Source of the DNA: Natrinema salsiterrestre
GTDB lineage: Archaea > Halobacteriota > Halobacteria > Halobacteriales > Natrialbaceae
Length of the DNA: 64,000 nucleotides
Reading direction: 5' to 3'
NCBI RefSeq assembly: GCF_029502005.1
Contig: NZ_JAMQOT010000006.1
Span: 124,001 to 188,000, forward strand
Shown: one piece after another, positions 25,374 to 34,924 of the stretch
How positions within the stretch are numbered: position 1 is the stretch's first letter
Layout: every line of letters begins with the position of its first letter
The notes under the pieces: generated by a model
Seen by the model: only the letters and a program-made list of their open reading frames with translations
What the model was told of the DNA's origin: nothing
Database searches by the model: none
Program-made: the position numbers and the translations under genes

Positions 25374-26495
25374 CTATCCGCCGGTCGACTCGTTCCCGGT
25401 ACTGCCGTTGCTCGAGTCGTCGCCCGCGTCAGCGAGCGTGAACGTCGTACTGACCGGCTCGCCATCGCGTTCGATCGGCGGCGCGGAGTCGACGTCGTCC
25501 GGCGCGCCGGCGTAGAGCGTCGCGGTCAGTTCGTCGTTCTCGGCGACCGAGGCGTTCTCCGAGAGCTCGACGGTGACGTTCTCGTGTTCGCCCGGCTCGA
25601 GTTCGCCGCTCGTTCCCAGGACCGTGCCGTTCCCTTCGACGGCGACGAACCCCGTCTCGGGGATCGCGGCGGCGACCGTCACGCTCTCGTTGCTCGCGTC
25701 GTCGACGGAGACGCTCGGCTCGGTGTGGAACTCGAGTTCGATCGGCGCGATCGCGCCGTCAGCGTCGGTGTAGACGCCGACCGTCCGGTTTCCGGGGGCT
25801 GCACCGCTCGTGTCCGTCTCGAACGTCACCGTTCGCGATTCGCCGCCCTCGAGTTCGAGCACCTGCCGCTCGAAGACCGTCCCGTCGATGCGAACCGTGA
25901 CGGCCTGTTGGGTCTGGAACTCGGTCGGGTTGCGGATCTCGGCACTGAGTTCGATGGTCTCGTTCGTCGTCGCGTTCGCGGGCGCGTCGATCGATTCCAC
26001 GACGAAGGAGTCGGTCCCGACGGTTTCCTCGGTCGTCGTCACTGTTGCAGTGTCGCTCACCGGGAACCCGTCCTCGAGGTAGGGCCGGTCCTCCTCGCCG
26101 TCGGTCGCCTCGTACGCGTAGCCGTCCCGCTGCGAGGTGTCCCGGTGGACCGTCGCCGTGAGCTGGCCGACGAGTTCGCGGGGCGCCTCGTCGTCGCGTT
26201 CGACGGTGACGTTCTCGTGGCTGCCGGCCTCGAGGCGGTCGGAGACGGCGAGCGTCTCACCGCCGCTGCCGGTGATGACGACGTAGCCGCCCTCCGACAG
26301 GGAGACGGACTGAACCGTGACGTTGGTCCCGTCGCCCTGTTGATCCTCGAACGTGATCGAGGCCTCGGGATCCTGCTCGACGCCGAAGATGGCGGGCGCC
26401 TGGCCGACGACGATACCGGCCGCGAGCACGACCGCGATCGCGATCAGGATACCGATGATCCGCTTGAGCGTCCCGAACGTCAATCTCGAACTCAT
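25374..26495 (-). CDS. Membrane-anchored protein with two DUF7282-like domains
   Basis: 373 residues. One N-terminal hydrophobic segment (about residues 11-32) anchors or exports it. The first DUF7282-like domain (ASITFEDQQGDGTNVTVQSV...GGYVVITGSGGETLAVSD) is followed by a CARDB-like beta domain (SFVVESIDAPANATTNETIE) and a second domain (ETGFVAVEGNGTVLGTSGELE). The end is Ser/Asn/Gly-rich. It is an extracellular structural or binding protein with no identified enzyme activity. Its gene is next to rfcC in the same direction, with no functional tie seen. Confidence 0.75.
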   Translation of the reverse strand: MSSRLTFGTLKRIIGILIAIAVVLAAGIVVGQAPAIFGVEQDPEASITFEDQQGDGTNVTVQSVSLSEGGYVVITGSGGETLAVSDRLEAGSHENVTVERDDEAPRELVGQLTATVHRDTSQRDGYAYEATDGEEDRPYLEDGFPVSDTATVTTTEETVGTDSFVVESIDAPANATTNETIELSAEIRNPTEFQTQQAVTVRIDGTVFERQVLELEGGESRTVTFETDTSGAAPGNRTVGVYTDADGAIAPIELEFHTEPSVSVDDASNESVTVAAAIPETGFVAVEGNGTVLGTSGELEPGEHENVTVELSENASVAENDELTATLYAGAPDDVDSAPPIERDGEPVSTTFTLADAGDDSSNGSTGNESTGG

Positions 26496-26797
26496 TGGGT
26501 GTCGTCGAATGCAGTTTCGTACCGGACGAAGGTAAAATGCGCCGTCCGTTCGCAGTGCGGTGGCTCGGTCCGCGACGGGTCGCGCGAATAGGCGCCAGTT
26601 ACGACAGTTCAGCCGGCCCGTTCGTCGTCGGAGTCGACCCTGCGACGGAGAGGAGATTCCAACGCTCGAGACGGTAGCGGAGGCCGACTCGAGCCCGATC
26701 GACCGCGATTCTCAGGTGCTGAGACCGGTGGGAGAAACCAGCTGGTCGCTCGAGCGATCCGAAGCCGGTTTAATCGCGGCCCGCGGAGCGTGTACCG
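26496..26797. other. Gene-free stretch between divergent genes
   Basis: Promoter space for the DUF7282 gene and for rnz. GGTTTAAT at about 26766-26773 is a likely rnz TATA box, 25-30 bases before its ATG. Nothing else is recognised. Confidence 0.5.
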
Positions 26798-27724
26798 ATG
26801 CCACTGCGCGTGACGTTTCTGGGGACGGCCGGGGCGATTCCGACGACCGAGCGGAATCCGAGTAGCGTCTTCGTCGCCCGGGACGGCGAGGGGTTGTTGT
26901 TCGACGCCGGAGAGGGGACCCAGCGCCAGATGATGCGGTTCGGGACGGGGTTTTCGGTCTCGCACCTGTTCGTCACGCACCTCCACGGCGATCACGTGCT
27001 CGGGATTCCGGGTCTGCTCCAGACGATGGCCTTCAACGATCGCGAGGAACCGCTCGCGATCCACACGCCCCACGGCACGCGCGGCCAGCTGAAATCGCTC
27101 GTGAACGCGCTCGGGAACCGACCCTCGTTTCCCGTGCGGATCAGCGAGGTCGGCGGCGGCGACGTCGCGTACCGTGCCGACGAGTACGAGGTCCGCGCGT
27201 TCGACACCGACCACGACACCCGCTCGGTCGGCTACGCGCTCGTCGAAGACGACCGCAAGGGCCGGTTCGACCGCGAGCGCGCCGAAGAGCTCGGCGTCCC
27301 GGTCGGCCCCAAGTTCTCGCGGCTTCACGAGGGCGAGTCCGTCGAACTCGAGGACGGCACCGTCGTCGACCCCGAGCAGGTGGTCGGCGAGCCCCGCCCC
27401 GGCCGCTCGATCGTGTACACCGGCGACACCCGCCCCGCGGAGGCGACGATCGAGGTCGCCGACGAGCCCGACCTGCTGATTCACGACGCGACCTTCGCCG
27501 ACGACCGCGCCGAGCGGGCGACCGATACGGCCCACTCGACGGCTCGACAGGCCGCCGAGATCGGGAATCGGTCCGGCGCTGATCGACTCGCACTGATGCA
27601 TCTCTCCTCGCGGTACGCGGGCGACACCGACGATCACGAACGGGAGGCCCGCGAGGTATTCGAGGGAACGGCGTTCGTCCCCGACGACGGTGAGAAACTC
27701 GAACTGCCGTACCTCGACGACTGA
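26798..27724 (+). CDS. rnz: Ribonuclease Z (tRNA 3' processing)
   Basis: A 308-residue metallo-beta-lactamase-fold nuclease that removes tRNA 3' trailers. The metal motif HLHGDHVLGIPGLL (about residues 60-75) is present, as are LGTAGAIPTTERN at the N-terminus, AFDTDHDTRSVGYAL, YTGDTRP and the terminal HLSSRY. The length is that of the short RNase Z form. It is a housekeeping gene directly next to the cellulosome-like cluster and convergent with its last gene, so it marks the boundary of that cluster. Confidence 0.95.
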   Translation: MPLRVTFLGTAGAIPTTERNPSSVFVARDGEGLLFDAGEGTQRQMMRFGTGFSVSHLFVTHLHGDHVLGIPGLLQTMAFNDREEPLAIHTPHGTRGQLKSLVNALGNRPSFPVRISEVGGGDVAYRADEYEVRAFDTDHDTRSVGYALVEDDRKGRFDRERAEELGVPVGPKFSRLHEGESVELEDGTVVDPEQVVGEPRPGRSIVYTGDTRPAEATIEVADEPDLLIHDATFADDRAERATDTAHSTARQAAEIGNRSGADRLALMHLSSRYAGDTDDHEREAREVFEGTAFVPDDGEKLELPYLDD

Positions 27725-27773
27725 TCGCCGCGGTTTCGGCTTGCCCTTCTGCCACTTCGATGACGATTCGACC

Positions 27774-29252
27774 TCAGAGCTCCTCGAGCAGTGCGAGGAT
27801 GTCCGAGAAGCCGAAACGGCCGTTCCCGTCGAAGTCGAACTGCTCCGGGTTGTTCCGGATGCCGTCGGCGTCGCGGTGCTCGAAGAGGGCGTTGACGTCG
27901 CCGTGGGTCGTCTCGTTGTCACCGTTGACGTCCTCGTAGAGCCCGTCGTCGTCGAGATCCCGGGCCTCGTACTCGCCGACCGGGATCGTCTCGGGATCGG
28001 ACCCGCCGCTCTTCTCGTCGACGACCGCCGCGTACTCCTCGATGAGGTGGCCGGATTCGCTCGCGTAAAGCTGGAACCCGTCGTGGTCCTGCGTCTCCTC
28101 GAGGACGACCTGCCACGGGAGGACGGCGTTGCAATCGTACTCGTCGGCGACGTCGTACCACGACGCGAGCGTCTCGTTTTTCGTCTCGAGGTCGTGTGTG
28201 GTGTCGTCGACATTGAACTCGCCGAGGTAAGCGGGCTTGCCGATCTCCTCGTGGGCGTCGACGACGCGGTTTCGGATGTACTCGGCCCCCTCCTCGAGCG
28301 GGACGTTCCAGTGGTCGGGATACAGGTGGAACGAACAGGCGTCGATCGTCTCGATCGAGTGGTGAGCGACGTAGTCCTGCCCGTCCCAGTTGCCGTCCGG
28401 GTACTCGTCCTCCCAGGTGCCGTAGTAGTGGCCCTCCGATCCCGTCGAGACGAGGTGATTCCCGTCGAGCGCTTTGACGTACGCGGACATGTCTTCGAAC
28501 CAGGTCCCGAGAATCTCGCGGTGTTCGGGCGGCTCGAGGGAGTCCATGTCCGCGGGCACGTCGTCCTGCTCGAGGCGCGGTTCGTTGGCCAGTTCCCACA
28601 GCATAATCGTCGGATCCTCGCGCCACTCGATCCCGCTGATCGAGTTCTCCCGCGTGAGGATGGTTTCGACGTGGGTACGATACATCTCTCGGGTTTCGTC
28701 CATCGTGTAGAACTCGTAGCGCGACTCGCCACCGGCCCACTCGGCGTACTGGAGCATGCCGCCCTCGTGGTCCCAGTTATCCACGAGCGTCGCGATGAGC
28801 CTGATGCCGCGCTCCCTGGCCGCCTCGATCAGGTAATCGAGGTTCTGGAGGGCCTCCTCGTTGTACTCGCCGGGTTCGGGCTGGAGTGCGAGGGGGCCGT
28901 CTTTGCCTTCGCCGTGGGCCCAGAATCGGACGAGATCGATCCCCAGCTCCCGGTAGAGATCCAAGACGTCGTCGATGCGTTGCCTGGTTCCCTCGTACTC
29001 GTGGGTGATCCAGAAGTTGTTCGCCCCGTTGAAATAGACCGGTTCGCCGCCGGCGACGAACTCGGTTCCGTCGGTCTCGACGAACGCGAGGTCATCGGGG
29101 TCGGTCGTCGGCTCCGCGGCCGCCGCTGCGGTGCCGACACCCGTCGAGGCGATCGCCGCACCGGCGCCGATCACTTTGACGACGCGGCGACGGGTGTGCT
29201 GTGCTGTTCGATCAGTCGTGCGACCGTCCGCAATCGGTTCGTTCCTGGTCAT
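27774..29252 (-). CDS. Exported GH5 beta-mannanase-like enzyme with dockerin
   Basis: 492 residues. A Tat signal (TRRRVVKVIGAGAAIAS, residues 20-36) precedes a GH5 (beta/alpha)8 barrel at about residues 54-415. The proton donor is Glu224 in WELANEPR and the nucleophile is Glu345 in AYLGEFNV. The opening (GTEFVAGGEPVYFNGANNFW) resembles GH5_7 mannanases. The C-terminus (425-492) is a dockerin: calcium loops DVNGDNETTHGD (441-452) and DFDGNGRFGFSD (473-484). It probably cuts mannan outside the cell and docks onto the scaffoldin encoded at 38330-40843. The substrate is an inference from sequence resemblance. Confidence 0.88.
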   Translation of the reverse strand: MTRNEPIADGRTTDRTAQHTRRRVVKVIGAGAAIASTGVGTAAAAAEPTTDPDDLAFVETDGTEFVAGGEPVYFNGANNFWITHEYEGTRQRIDDVLDLYRELGIDLVRFWAHGEGKDGPLALQPEPGEYNEEALQNLDYLIEAARERGIRLIATLVDNWDHEGGMLQYAEWAGGESRYEFYTMDETREMYRTHVETILTRENSISGIEWREDPTIMLWELANEPRLEQDDVPADMDSLEPPEHREILGTWFEDMSAYVKALDGNHLVSTGSEGHYYGTWEDEYPDGNWDGQDYVAHHSIETIDACSFHLYPDHWNVPLEEGAEYIRNRVVDAHEEIGKPAYLGEFNVDDTTHDLETKNETLASWYDVADEYDCNAVLPWQVVLEETQDHDGFQLYASESGHLIEEYAAVVDEKSGGSDPETIPVGEYEARDLDDDGLYEDVNGDNETTHGDVNALFEHRDADGIRNNPEQFDFDGNGRFGFSDILALLEEL

Positions 29253-29394
29253 GTGTATCGGGATTCGTCTCCACAGGATGCTCGCTGTGGATCGCCGGCC
29301 AGACGCACGCGTGCAGAGCGATCGGCCGGTGGTCGACGTTCGAAGCCGGTACCGGCGATTCCGTCTCGGCTCCCGTTCTCGGTCCGACTACACT

Positions 29395-29460
29395 CGCTCT
29401 ACTCCATATTTGTACAAGTATTTTTACTAGGAAATAATTTGTTTTCCATAGCCACATGTG
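29395..29460 (-). promoter_or_regulatory. AT-rich promoter block upstream of the mannanase-like gene
   Basis: An AT-rich block in otherwise GC-rich DNA. On the minus strand it reads GGAAAACAAATTATTTCC (29430-29447), followed by further AT-rich sequence. A CACATGTG palindrome lies at 29453-29460. Similar blocks precede three other genes of the cluster. Confidence 0.45.
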
Positions 29461-29486
29461 ATTCTTCTGTCTACTCGAGATTCGGC

Positions 29487-30989
29487 TCAGAGTTCCTCGA
29501 GCAACGCGAGGATGTCCGAGAAGCCGAAGCGGCCGTTCCCGTCGAAGTCGAACTGCTCCGGGTTGTTCTGGACGCCGTCGGCGTCGCGGTGCTCGAAGAG
29601 GGTGTTGACGTCGCCGTGGGTCGTCTCGTTGTCACCGTTGACGTCCTCGTAGAGCCCGTCGCCGTCCCGGTCGTAGGCCCTGTGTTCCCCGAGATCGATC
29701 CAGTCGGAGTCGTCGCCGACGAACGTGTCGTCTTTCGTGTCCTCGAGCCACTCCCGGACGAACCAGCCCATCTGTTCGGTGTTGTCTTTCAGTTCCCACG
29801 GTTCGGCGGCCCCCTCGCCGGGCGAGTCGAAGAAGGTCGGAGCCCACGTGTCGTCGAAACACCAGGCGAGCCAGCCCATGTTCTCGTAGGATTCCATCCA
29901 CTCGCGAACGGGTTCTCCCCAGTCGCTCGTCGTGCCGGAGTCGACGTTTTCTTCGAATTCCTCGGCGGGATCCCACCCGAATTCGGTGACGACCACTGGG
30001 ACGTCATCGGCCGGCGCACCGTACTCCGGATCGAACGGGCCGACCTCCTCGGTGTCGCCTTCCGACCCCCGTTCGACCGTCTCGTAGGGGAGTCCGTTGG
30101 CCGGATAGATGTGGGCGGCGTAGATCAGGTTCTCGCCCTCGAAGGGATACTCGGCGGCGAACCTGGTCCGAGAGGTCCAGTCGGGCGAGCCGATGACGAT
30201 CGGTGTCTCGGGGGCGTCGGTCCGAATCAGGTCGATCCACGACTGCGCGGTATCGCGCCAGAGCAGCCACTCGTCTTCCGCCGTCGTGACCGCTGGCCCG
30301 TGCTCCCCGTACGACGACCACGTGACTGGGAGCGTCGGTTCGTTGTACAGTTCGAAGAGGACGTTCTCGTCGTCGGCAAAGGCCGGGGCGACCGCGCTCC
30401 AGAACTCCGTCAACAGATCGTCGGTGTCGACGTGAGGATCGAAGCCGAGGCCGTCGAGGCTGTCCGCCCAGCCGTCTCCGACCATGCCCTCCCCGTGAGC
30501 CATCGCCTCCACGTACGGCCGAATGAGGTGGAAGTCGATCATCGCGTAGACGCCCCGGTCGGCCAGCAGGTCGACGGCCGGCCGCAGGAGTTCGTCGACG
30601 ACGTAGTCCAGTCCCCGCTCGTGGACCGCGTCCTCCCCGATCGGGAGCCTGACGACGTTCGGATGCCACCGCTCCCCGTCGGTCGCGTGCTCGAGTATCT
30701 CCCGCTGACTCTTCGGGAACCACGACGCGTCGATGTAATCCAGCGACGCCGGCGAGAGGCCGCGGAGTTTCACCCGCCGTCCATCCTCGGTGACGATCCA
30801 CTTGCCGTCGGTGCCCAGTCGCGGCGTCGGATCGTCGACGGCCGCTGCCGATCCCGACAGCCTACCGAGTGCGAGGCCGGCCGTGCCGACGCCGGCCGCT
30901 TTCACGACCGCCCGTCGCGTCGGTCGCAGGGATCCCCGGTCACCTCGTTCGGTTTCCCTCTTCTCACCAGTAGTGCTACGGTCTACCAT
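29487..30989 (-). CDS. Exported GH5 glycosidase (cellulase-like) with dockerin
   Basis: About 500 residues from the ATG at 30987-30989 (an in-frame GTG at 31007 is possible). Tat signal: RPTRRAVVKAAGVGTAGLAL. The GH5 barrel has AMIDFHLIRP, the proton donor Glu in LFELYNEPT and the nucleophile Glu in VVVTEFGWDP. The C-terminal dockerin keeps both calcium loops (DVNGDNETTHGD, DFDGNGRFGFSD) and ends ALLEEL like the neighbouring mannanase. It probably cleaves beta-1,4-glucan or a related polymer, but the subfamily cannot be fixed by eye. It has no carbohydrate-binding module of its own. Confidence 0.87.
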   Translation of the reverse strand: MVDRSTTGEKRETERGDRGSLRPTRRAVVKAAGVGTAGLALGRLSGSAAAVDDPTPRLGTDGKWIVTEDGRRVKLRGLSPASLDYIDASWFPKSQREILEHATDGERWHPNVVRLPIGEDAVHERGLDYVVDELLRPAVDLLADRGVYAMIDFHLIRPYVEAMAHGEGMVGDGWADSLDGLGFDPHVDTDDLLTEFWSAVAPAFADDENVLFELYNEPTLPVTWSSYGEHGPAVTTAEDEWLLWRDTAQSWIDLIRTDAPETPIVIGSPDWTSRTRFAAEYPFEGENLIYAAHIYPANGLPYETVERGSEGDTEEVGPFDPEYGAPADDVPVVVTEFGWDPAEEFEENVDSGTTSDWGEPVREWMESYENMGWLAWCFDDTWAPTFFDSPGEGAAEPWELKDNTEQMGWFVREWLEDTKDDTFVGDDSDWIDLGEHRAYDRDGDGLYEDVNGDNETTHGDVNTLFEHRDADGVQNNPEQFDFDGNGRFGFSDILALLEEL

Positions 30990-31000
30990 ATACAAAATCT

Positions 31001-31045
31001 CACACAAATCGCGATCAAATATATCTTACTCAATCGTGGAATAAA
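31001..31045 (-). promoter_or_regulatory. AT-rich promoter block of the GH5 gene starting at 30989
   Basis: TA-rich stretch with ATATATTTGATC-like sequence on the minus strand, directly upstream of the start. It lacks the ACAATA-type motif of the other blocks. Confidence 0.35.
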
Positions 31046-31147
31046 ATCCGGTCGATCGCAGATACCGGGTGGCAGCGACGCCGTCGGAGCGGTCGATCGT
31101 CGAGACCCACCGACGGGTCGTCCGCTATCGGTCCGAGCCGATCGACC

Positions 31148-32620
31148 CTATAATCGCTCGAGCAACTCGAGGATGTCCGAGAAGCCGAAGCGACCGTTCC
31201 CGTCGAAGTCGAACTTCTCTGGGTTGTTCTGGACGCCGTCGGCGTTCCGATTCTCGAACAGCGCGTTGACGTCGCCGTGGGTCGTCTCGTTGTCACCGTT
31301 GACGTCCTCGTACAGGCCGTCGCCGTCGATATCCCGGGCCTCGTACTCGCCGACCGAGATCGTCTCCGAACCGCCGCCCGTCTGGGGGAGGTCGTCGGTG
31401 CGTCGCTCGGCGAGGAACGTCTGCCACCACTCGCCCTGATAGTCCTCGCCGCCGAGGAGGGTCCACTCGTCGGGCGCGTCGCCGTCGAACATGTACGGCT
31501 TCCAGGACCGGTCGAAGCACCAGATCTGGGGGTGGACGGTATCGTATTCGTCGAAGAACGACTCGAACGCCGCGCCGTCTTCGGACGTCGTGCCCGACAG
31601 CGGGCTTCCGGCGTCGCGCTGGTAGCCGAACTCCGTGAGGAAGACCGGGACCTCCTCCGACGGTTCGCCGAAGTAATCTCCGAGCGGTCGAAGCCCGTCG
31701 TGGCCGGCGTAGACGTGCCCCGAGTAGGCGAGGTTCTCGCCCTCGAACTCGTGGCGCGGTGCCCAGTAGGTGTACTGGCTCCACCGAGGCGAGCCGATGA
31801 TGACCACGTTGCGCTCGGCGTGGGATCGAATCGTGTCGACCCACGGCTGGGCGGTCTCGCGCCACTCGAGCCAGGCCTGCTCGGCGTCGTCTCCCCGAAT
31901 CCTGTAGTCTTCGCCCGGATCCTGCCCGGCGTAGGGGCCGATCGGCTCGTTGTACAGTTCATAGAGGACGTGGGACTCGTCGGCGAACTCGGGGGCGACG
32001 ACGTCCCAGAACATACGAACCTCCTCGTCGAGGGCCGGATCGGTGTACTCGAGGCTCGTATCGGCGTGACGGTGGTAGTCGACGATGCAGTAGACGCCGA
32101 TCTCCGCGCAGTGGTCGACGACCGGTCGGAGGTGGTGTTCGATGTAGGCCTCGAGTTGTTCCTGAGTAATCGTTCCCGGATCGACCTCGTTCTGGGGGTC
32201 GCCGCTCACGCTGCCGTCGGCCGGGTCGACGGTAACGATATCGCCGGTCTGGACCGGGATGCGGATGATCCGCGCGTGCCAGCTCCTGTCGGGGTCGGTC
32301 GCGTGATCGATCGTCTCGGAGAGCGGCCGCCGCCACGATCGCGCCGTGCGGGCGGGATCGATCACGTTGACGCCGCGAAGCACCACCTCGTTGCCGGCCG
32401 GGTCGCGGAGGACGTTCCCGTCGCGCTCGAGCCACGGCGTCTCGATGCCGCGATCAGTCGTATCGACGTCGGCACGGACGGGGTCGGCAAACGCGCCGGC
32501 GGCCACCCCGGTCGTGCCGACGCCGGTCATCGCGAGAAACGCCCGCCTGGAGTGATCCGTGGGAGTCGTGATTTCGTCGCTGTTCCGGTCTCGTCGTGTC
32601 TCGTGTTCGTTCGTGGTCAT
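31148..32620 (-). CDS. Exported GH5 glycosidase with dockerin
   Basis: 490 residues. Tat signal: HSRRAFLAMTGVGTTGVAAG (about residues 23-42). GH5 motifs: VVLRGVNVIDPART, YCIVDYHRH, proton donor in VLYELYNEPIGPYAG, IIGSPRWSQYTYW, and nucleophile in VFLTEFGYQRD. The dockerin at the C-terminus has loops DVNGDNETTHGD and DFDGNGRFGFSD. The gene starts 55 bases after the beta-helix gene at 32676-34748 with no AT-rich promoter between them, so the two are probably one transcript. The catalytic part is closest in wording to the GH5 at 40886-42775 (same YNEP.GPY and SPRWSQYTYWAP phrases), suggesting duplication. Confidence 0.88.
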   Translation of the reverse strand: MTTNEHETRRDRNSDEITTPTDHSRRAFLAMTGVGTTGVAAGAFADPVRADVDTTDRGIETPWLERDGNVLRDPAGNEVVLRGVNVIDPARTARSWRRPLSETIDHATDPDRSWHARIIRIPVQTGDIVTVDPADGSVSGDPQNEVDPGTITQEQLEAYIEHHLRPVVDHCAEIGVYCIVDYHRHADTSLEYTDPALDEEVRMFWDVVAPEFADESHVLYELYNEPIGPYAGQDPGEDYRIRGDDAEQAWLEWRETAQPWVDTIRSHAERNVVIIGSPRWSQYTYWAPRHEFEGENLAYSGHVYAGHDGLRPLGDYFGEPSEEVPVFLTEFGYQRDAGSPLSGTTSEDGAAFESFFDEYDTVHPQIWCFDRSWKPYMFDGDAPDEWTLLGGEDYQGEWWQTFLAERRTDDLPQTGGGSETISVGEYEARDIDGDGLYEDVNGDNETTHGDVNALFENRNADGVQNNPEKFDFDGNGRFGFSDILELLERL

Positions 32621-32675
32621 GGTCTCTCGTTCGATGTGATCGCCGTCTCAGTCGCTCGTCGTCGCTCGTTCGCCG

Positions 32676-34748
32676 TCATATTCGTTCCAGCAGTTCGAGG
32701 ACGTCCGAGAAGCCGACTCGCCCGTTGCCGTCGAAGTCGAACTTCTCGGGGTTGTTCTGAACCCCGTCGGACTCGAGGTGCCGGAACAGGGCGTTGACGT
32801 CACCGTGGGACGTCTCCCCGTCGCCGGTAACGTCCTCGTAGAGCCCGTCGTCGTCGATGTCCCGGGCTTCGTACTCGCCGACCGAGATCCGGTTGCTGGG
32901 AGTCTCGTCCACAGCTGAAATCGTCCAGCGCTGATTGGCGCCTCCCACCCAGGGCCACTGCACGATCGGTGCGCCCGGGTCGGTAGACCGCTCGAAAACG
33001 TCGAGTACCTGATCGCTATGGACGGCCGCGATGACGAGACCGCCGTCGCCGTCCTCGGCTTTGCCGACCAGAAAGCGCTGGTTGTCACGACCTGTCCACT
33101 CCCACTGGATGACGTCCGTCCCGTTCTCGTCCGACGCCTCGAGGACGTCCAGTGCGGAGCCGCTGTGTTCGTTCTCGATCCGGTGGACACCGTCGCCGAG
33201 GTGCTCGAACCGCCAGTACTGATCCGGATCGCCGCTGGCGGGCCGCTGGACGACGCGGGCACCGTCCTCGGCGGAGCCGTCCTCGATCGACACCACCTGT
33301 CCGCTGTGACGGCTCTCGATTCGGTACCGCCCGTCCAGTTCGACCGGCTCGAGCGGCGGCAGCTCCGGCTCCGAATCCGGTGGCTCCTCGCCTGTCAGGA
33401 CGTTGCCTTCGACGGTCGTACTCGAGGCGAAGACCTCGAGGTCGGCGACGGTCCCGGCGTTCCGGAGGTCGTTATCGATGATGGCGTTCTCCCCCGTTCC
33501 CGGGCCGGTCTCGTAGATCCCGTACCGCTGTCGTGGCTCCGACCGATCGTCGACCACGCGGAGGTTCCGTACCGTCACGTTCGTCGCGGGCTCGTGGGTA
33601 TCGTCGTCTCGGGAGTCGATCCGGACGGCCTCGTTGTCGTTGTTTCGCACCCTCCCGCCGTTGATCTCGAAATCCTGGCAGTCCTGGACGAGAATCCCGT
33701 GGGACCCCGTCCCCTCGATGTCGACGCGATCGATCGCGACCCCGCGGCTGCCCGAGACGCCGAACACGCCCCGCGCGCCGCCGCGGACGACGACCTCGTT
33801 GACGCTGATCTCCGGTCCCGCGCCGTTCGCGACACGGAACCCGGCGTACCCGCCGCCGACGTCGGGATTCGTCGCGTCGACCCGATCGACGGTCGCGTTC
33901 GACGTGTCGTTCAATAGCAGGCCACAGCCGCCCGTATCGGCGGTCTCGACCGTTCCGACCTCGAGGTCGTCGACGCCGTAGGTCTCGACGGCGTGGTGTT
34001 CCGATCCCTCGACGACCGCCGACTCGAGCGTGACGTTCCGGGACCGACCGCCGTCGGCGTCGTCGATCCGAACGCCGAGACCGACGTCTTCGGTTTCGTG
34101 GAGCGATAGCTCGAGGTCGCCGAGGCGGACGTCGGTACAGCTCTGGATCCACACGCCGTATCGGGGGTTGCCCGCGATGGAGAGCCGTGGAATCTCGATC
34201 GATTCGACGCTCTGTGCGCGGATCGGCACGACGAGGTCCTCGCCGGTGTCCTCGACGGTGAGCGTCCCGCGAACGTCGAGGACGGTGTAGCTCGGGAGGT
34301 CGACGGCCGCGACGTCGCCGTCCCACTCGTGGGGGCCGATCGTCCCCGAGTCGTGAACGACGACGGTCTCCTTCGTCGTCCGGCCACGCGTGAGGCTGTC
34401 GACGGCCGCCTGGATCGCCACGAGCGTGTCGGTGCCGCGATAGACCGTCTCGCCGCCGTTCCTCGCGTGCCAGGTGTCGCCGTCCCTCCGAACGTCGGCG
34501 TCGGACCCGGAGTCCGCCGCGACGCTCTGTGAGGTGACCCCCGCGACGAAACTGGTCCCCAGGGCAGCCAGCGCTCGCCGGCGCGTCAGCCCCCGGCGAG
34601 CGTCGACGGTACTACCGGTATCCGTTCTCGCTGGTGTCGAATCCGCTTTGCGCCCTCGCGCTCGAGTATCCGACCGCCTGGTCAGTGCCGCTCCTGTTCC
34701 CCCTGTCGTCGACTCGTCGCTCGAGTCAGTCGATGACTCCCCATTCAT
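32676..34748 (-). CDS. Exported beta-helix / ricin-lectin protein with dockerin
   Basis: 690 residues. The Tat signal is LTRRRALAALGTSFVAG (about 54-70). A right-handed beta-helix covers about residues 100-460, with short repeated turns (VRLGDLELS, VTLESAVVEG, VAIDRVDIEG, FEINGGRVRNN), as in pectate lyases, epimerases and polysaccharide lyases. A ricin-B/CBM13-type lectin follows (SRHSGQVVSIEDGS..., NEHSGSALDVLEAS..., AVHSDQVLDVFERS...), then a dockerin with loops DVTGDGETSHGD and DFDGNGRVGFSD, the most divergent of the six. Catalytic residues cannot be named, so it may be a lyase, an epimerase or only a binding protein. It probably shares a transcript with the GH5 gene downstream. Confidence 0.83.
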   Translation of the reverse strand: MNGESSTDSSDESTTGGTGAALTRRSDTRARGRKADSTPARTDTGSTVDARRGLTRRRALAALGTSFVAGVTSQSVAADSGSDADVRRDGDTWHARNGGETVYRGTDTLVAIQAAVDSLTRGRTTKETVVVHDSGTIGPHEWDGDVAAVDLPSYTVLDVRGTLTVEDTGEDLVVPIRAQSVESIEIPRLSIAGNPRYGVWIQSCTDVRLGDLELSLHETEDVGLGVRIDDADGGRSRNVTLESAVVEGSEHHAVETYGVDDLEVGTVETADTGGCGLLLNDTSNATVDRVDATNPDVGGGYAGFRVANGAGPEISVNEVVVRGGARGVFGVSGSRGVAIDRVDIEGTGSHGILVQDCQDFEINGGRVRNNDNEAVRIDSRDDDTHEPATNVTVRNLRVVDDRSEPRQRYGIYETGPGTGENAIIDNDLRNAGTVADLEVFASSTTVEGNVLTGEEPPDSEPELPPLEPVELDGRYRIESRHSGQVVSIEDGSAEDGARVVQRPASGDPDQYWRFEHLGDGVHRIENEHSGSALDVLEASDENGTDVIQWEWTGRDNQRFLVGKAEDGDGGLVIAAVHSDQVLDVFERSTDPGAPIVQWPWVGGANQRWTISAVDETPSNRISVGEYEARDIDDDGLYEDVTGDGETSHGDVNALFRHLESDGVQNNPEKFDFDGNGRVGFSDVLELLERI

Positions 34749-34774
34749 GATTTCTCGGAGACCGCATACTGCGG

Positions 34775-34850
34775 TGCTGTGACCATAGAGTTAGACATAA
34801 ACTAATAAAATTTTGTATTGTTTTCCCTAATTTATACTCAGTAGCGCTTC
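34775..34850 (-). promoter_or_regulatory. AT-rich promoter block of the beta-helix gene
   Basis: AT-rich sequence 27-100 bases upstream of the start. The minus strand contains GGAAAACAATACAAAATTTT (34807-34826), sharing GGAAAACAA with the block upstream of the mannanase-like gene. Confidence 0.45.
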
Positions 34851-34924
34851 TCGATCAGGAATCGTAGCGACGGGCCGTCGAGCGGCCGTCAGCGATTTCC
34901 GACTGGAAAGGCGCTGCGCTGTGA

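Noticed and set aside
27690-31439. A 1249-codon open frame on the plus strand opposite the GH5 genes
   Set aside because: Same reason: the minus strand encodes signal peptides, catalytic motifs and dockerins; the plus translation has none.
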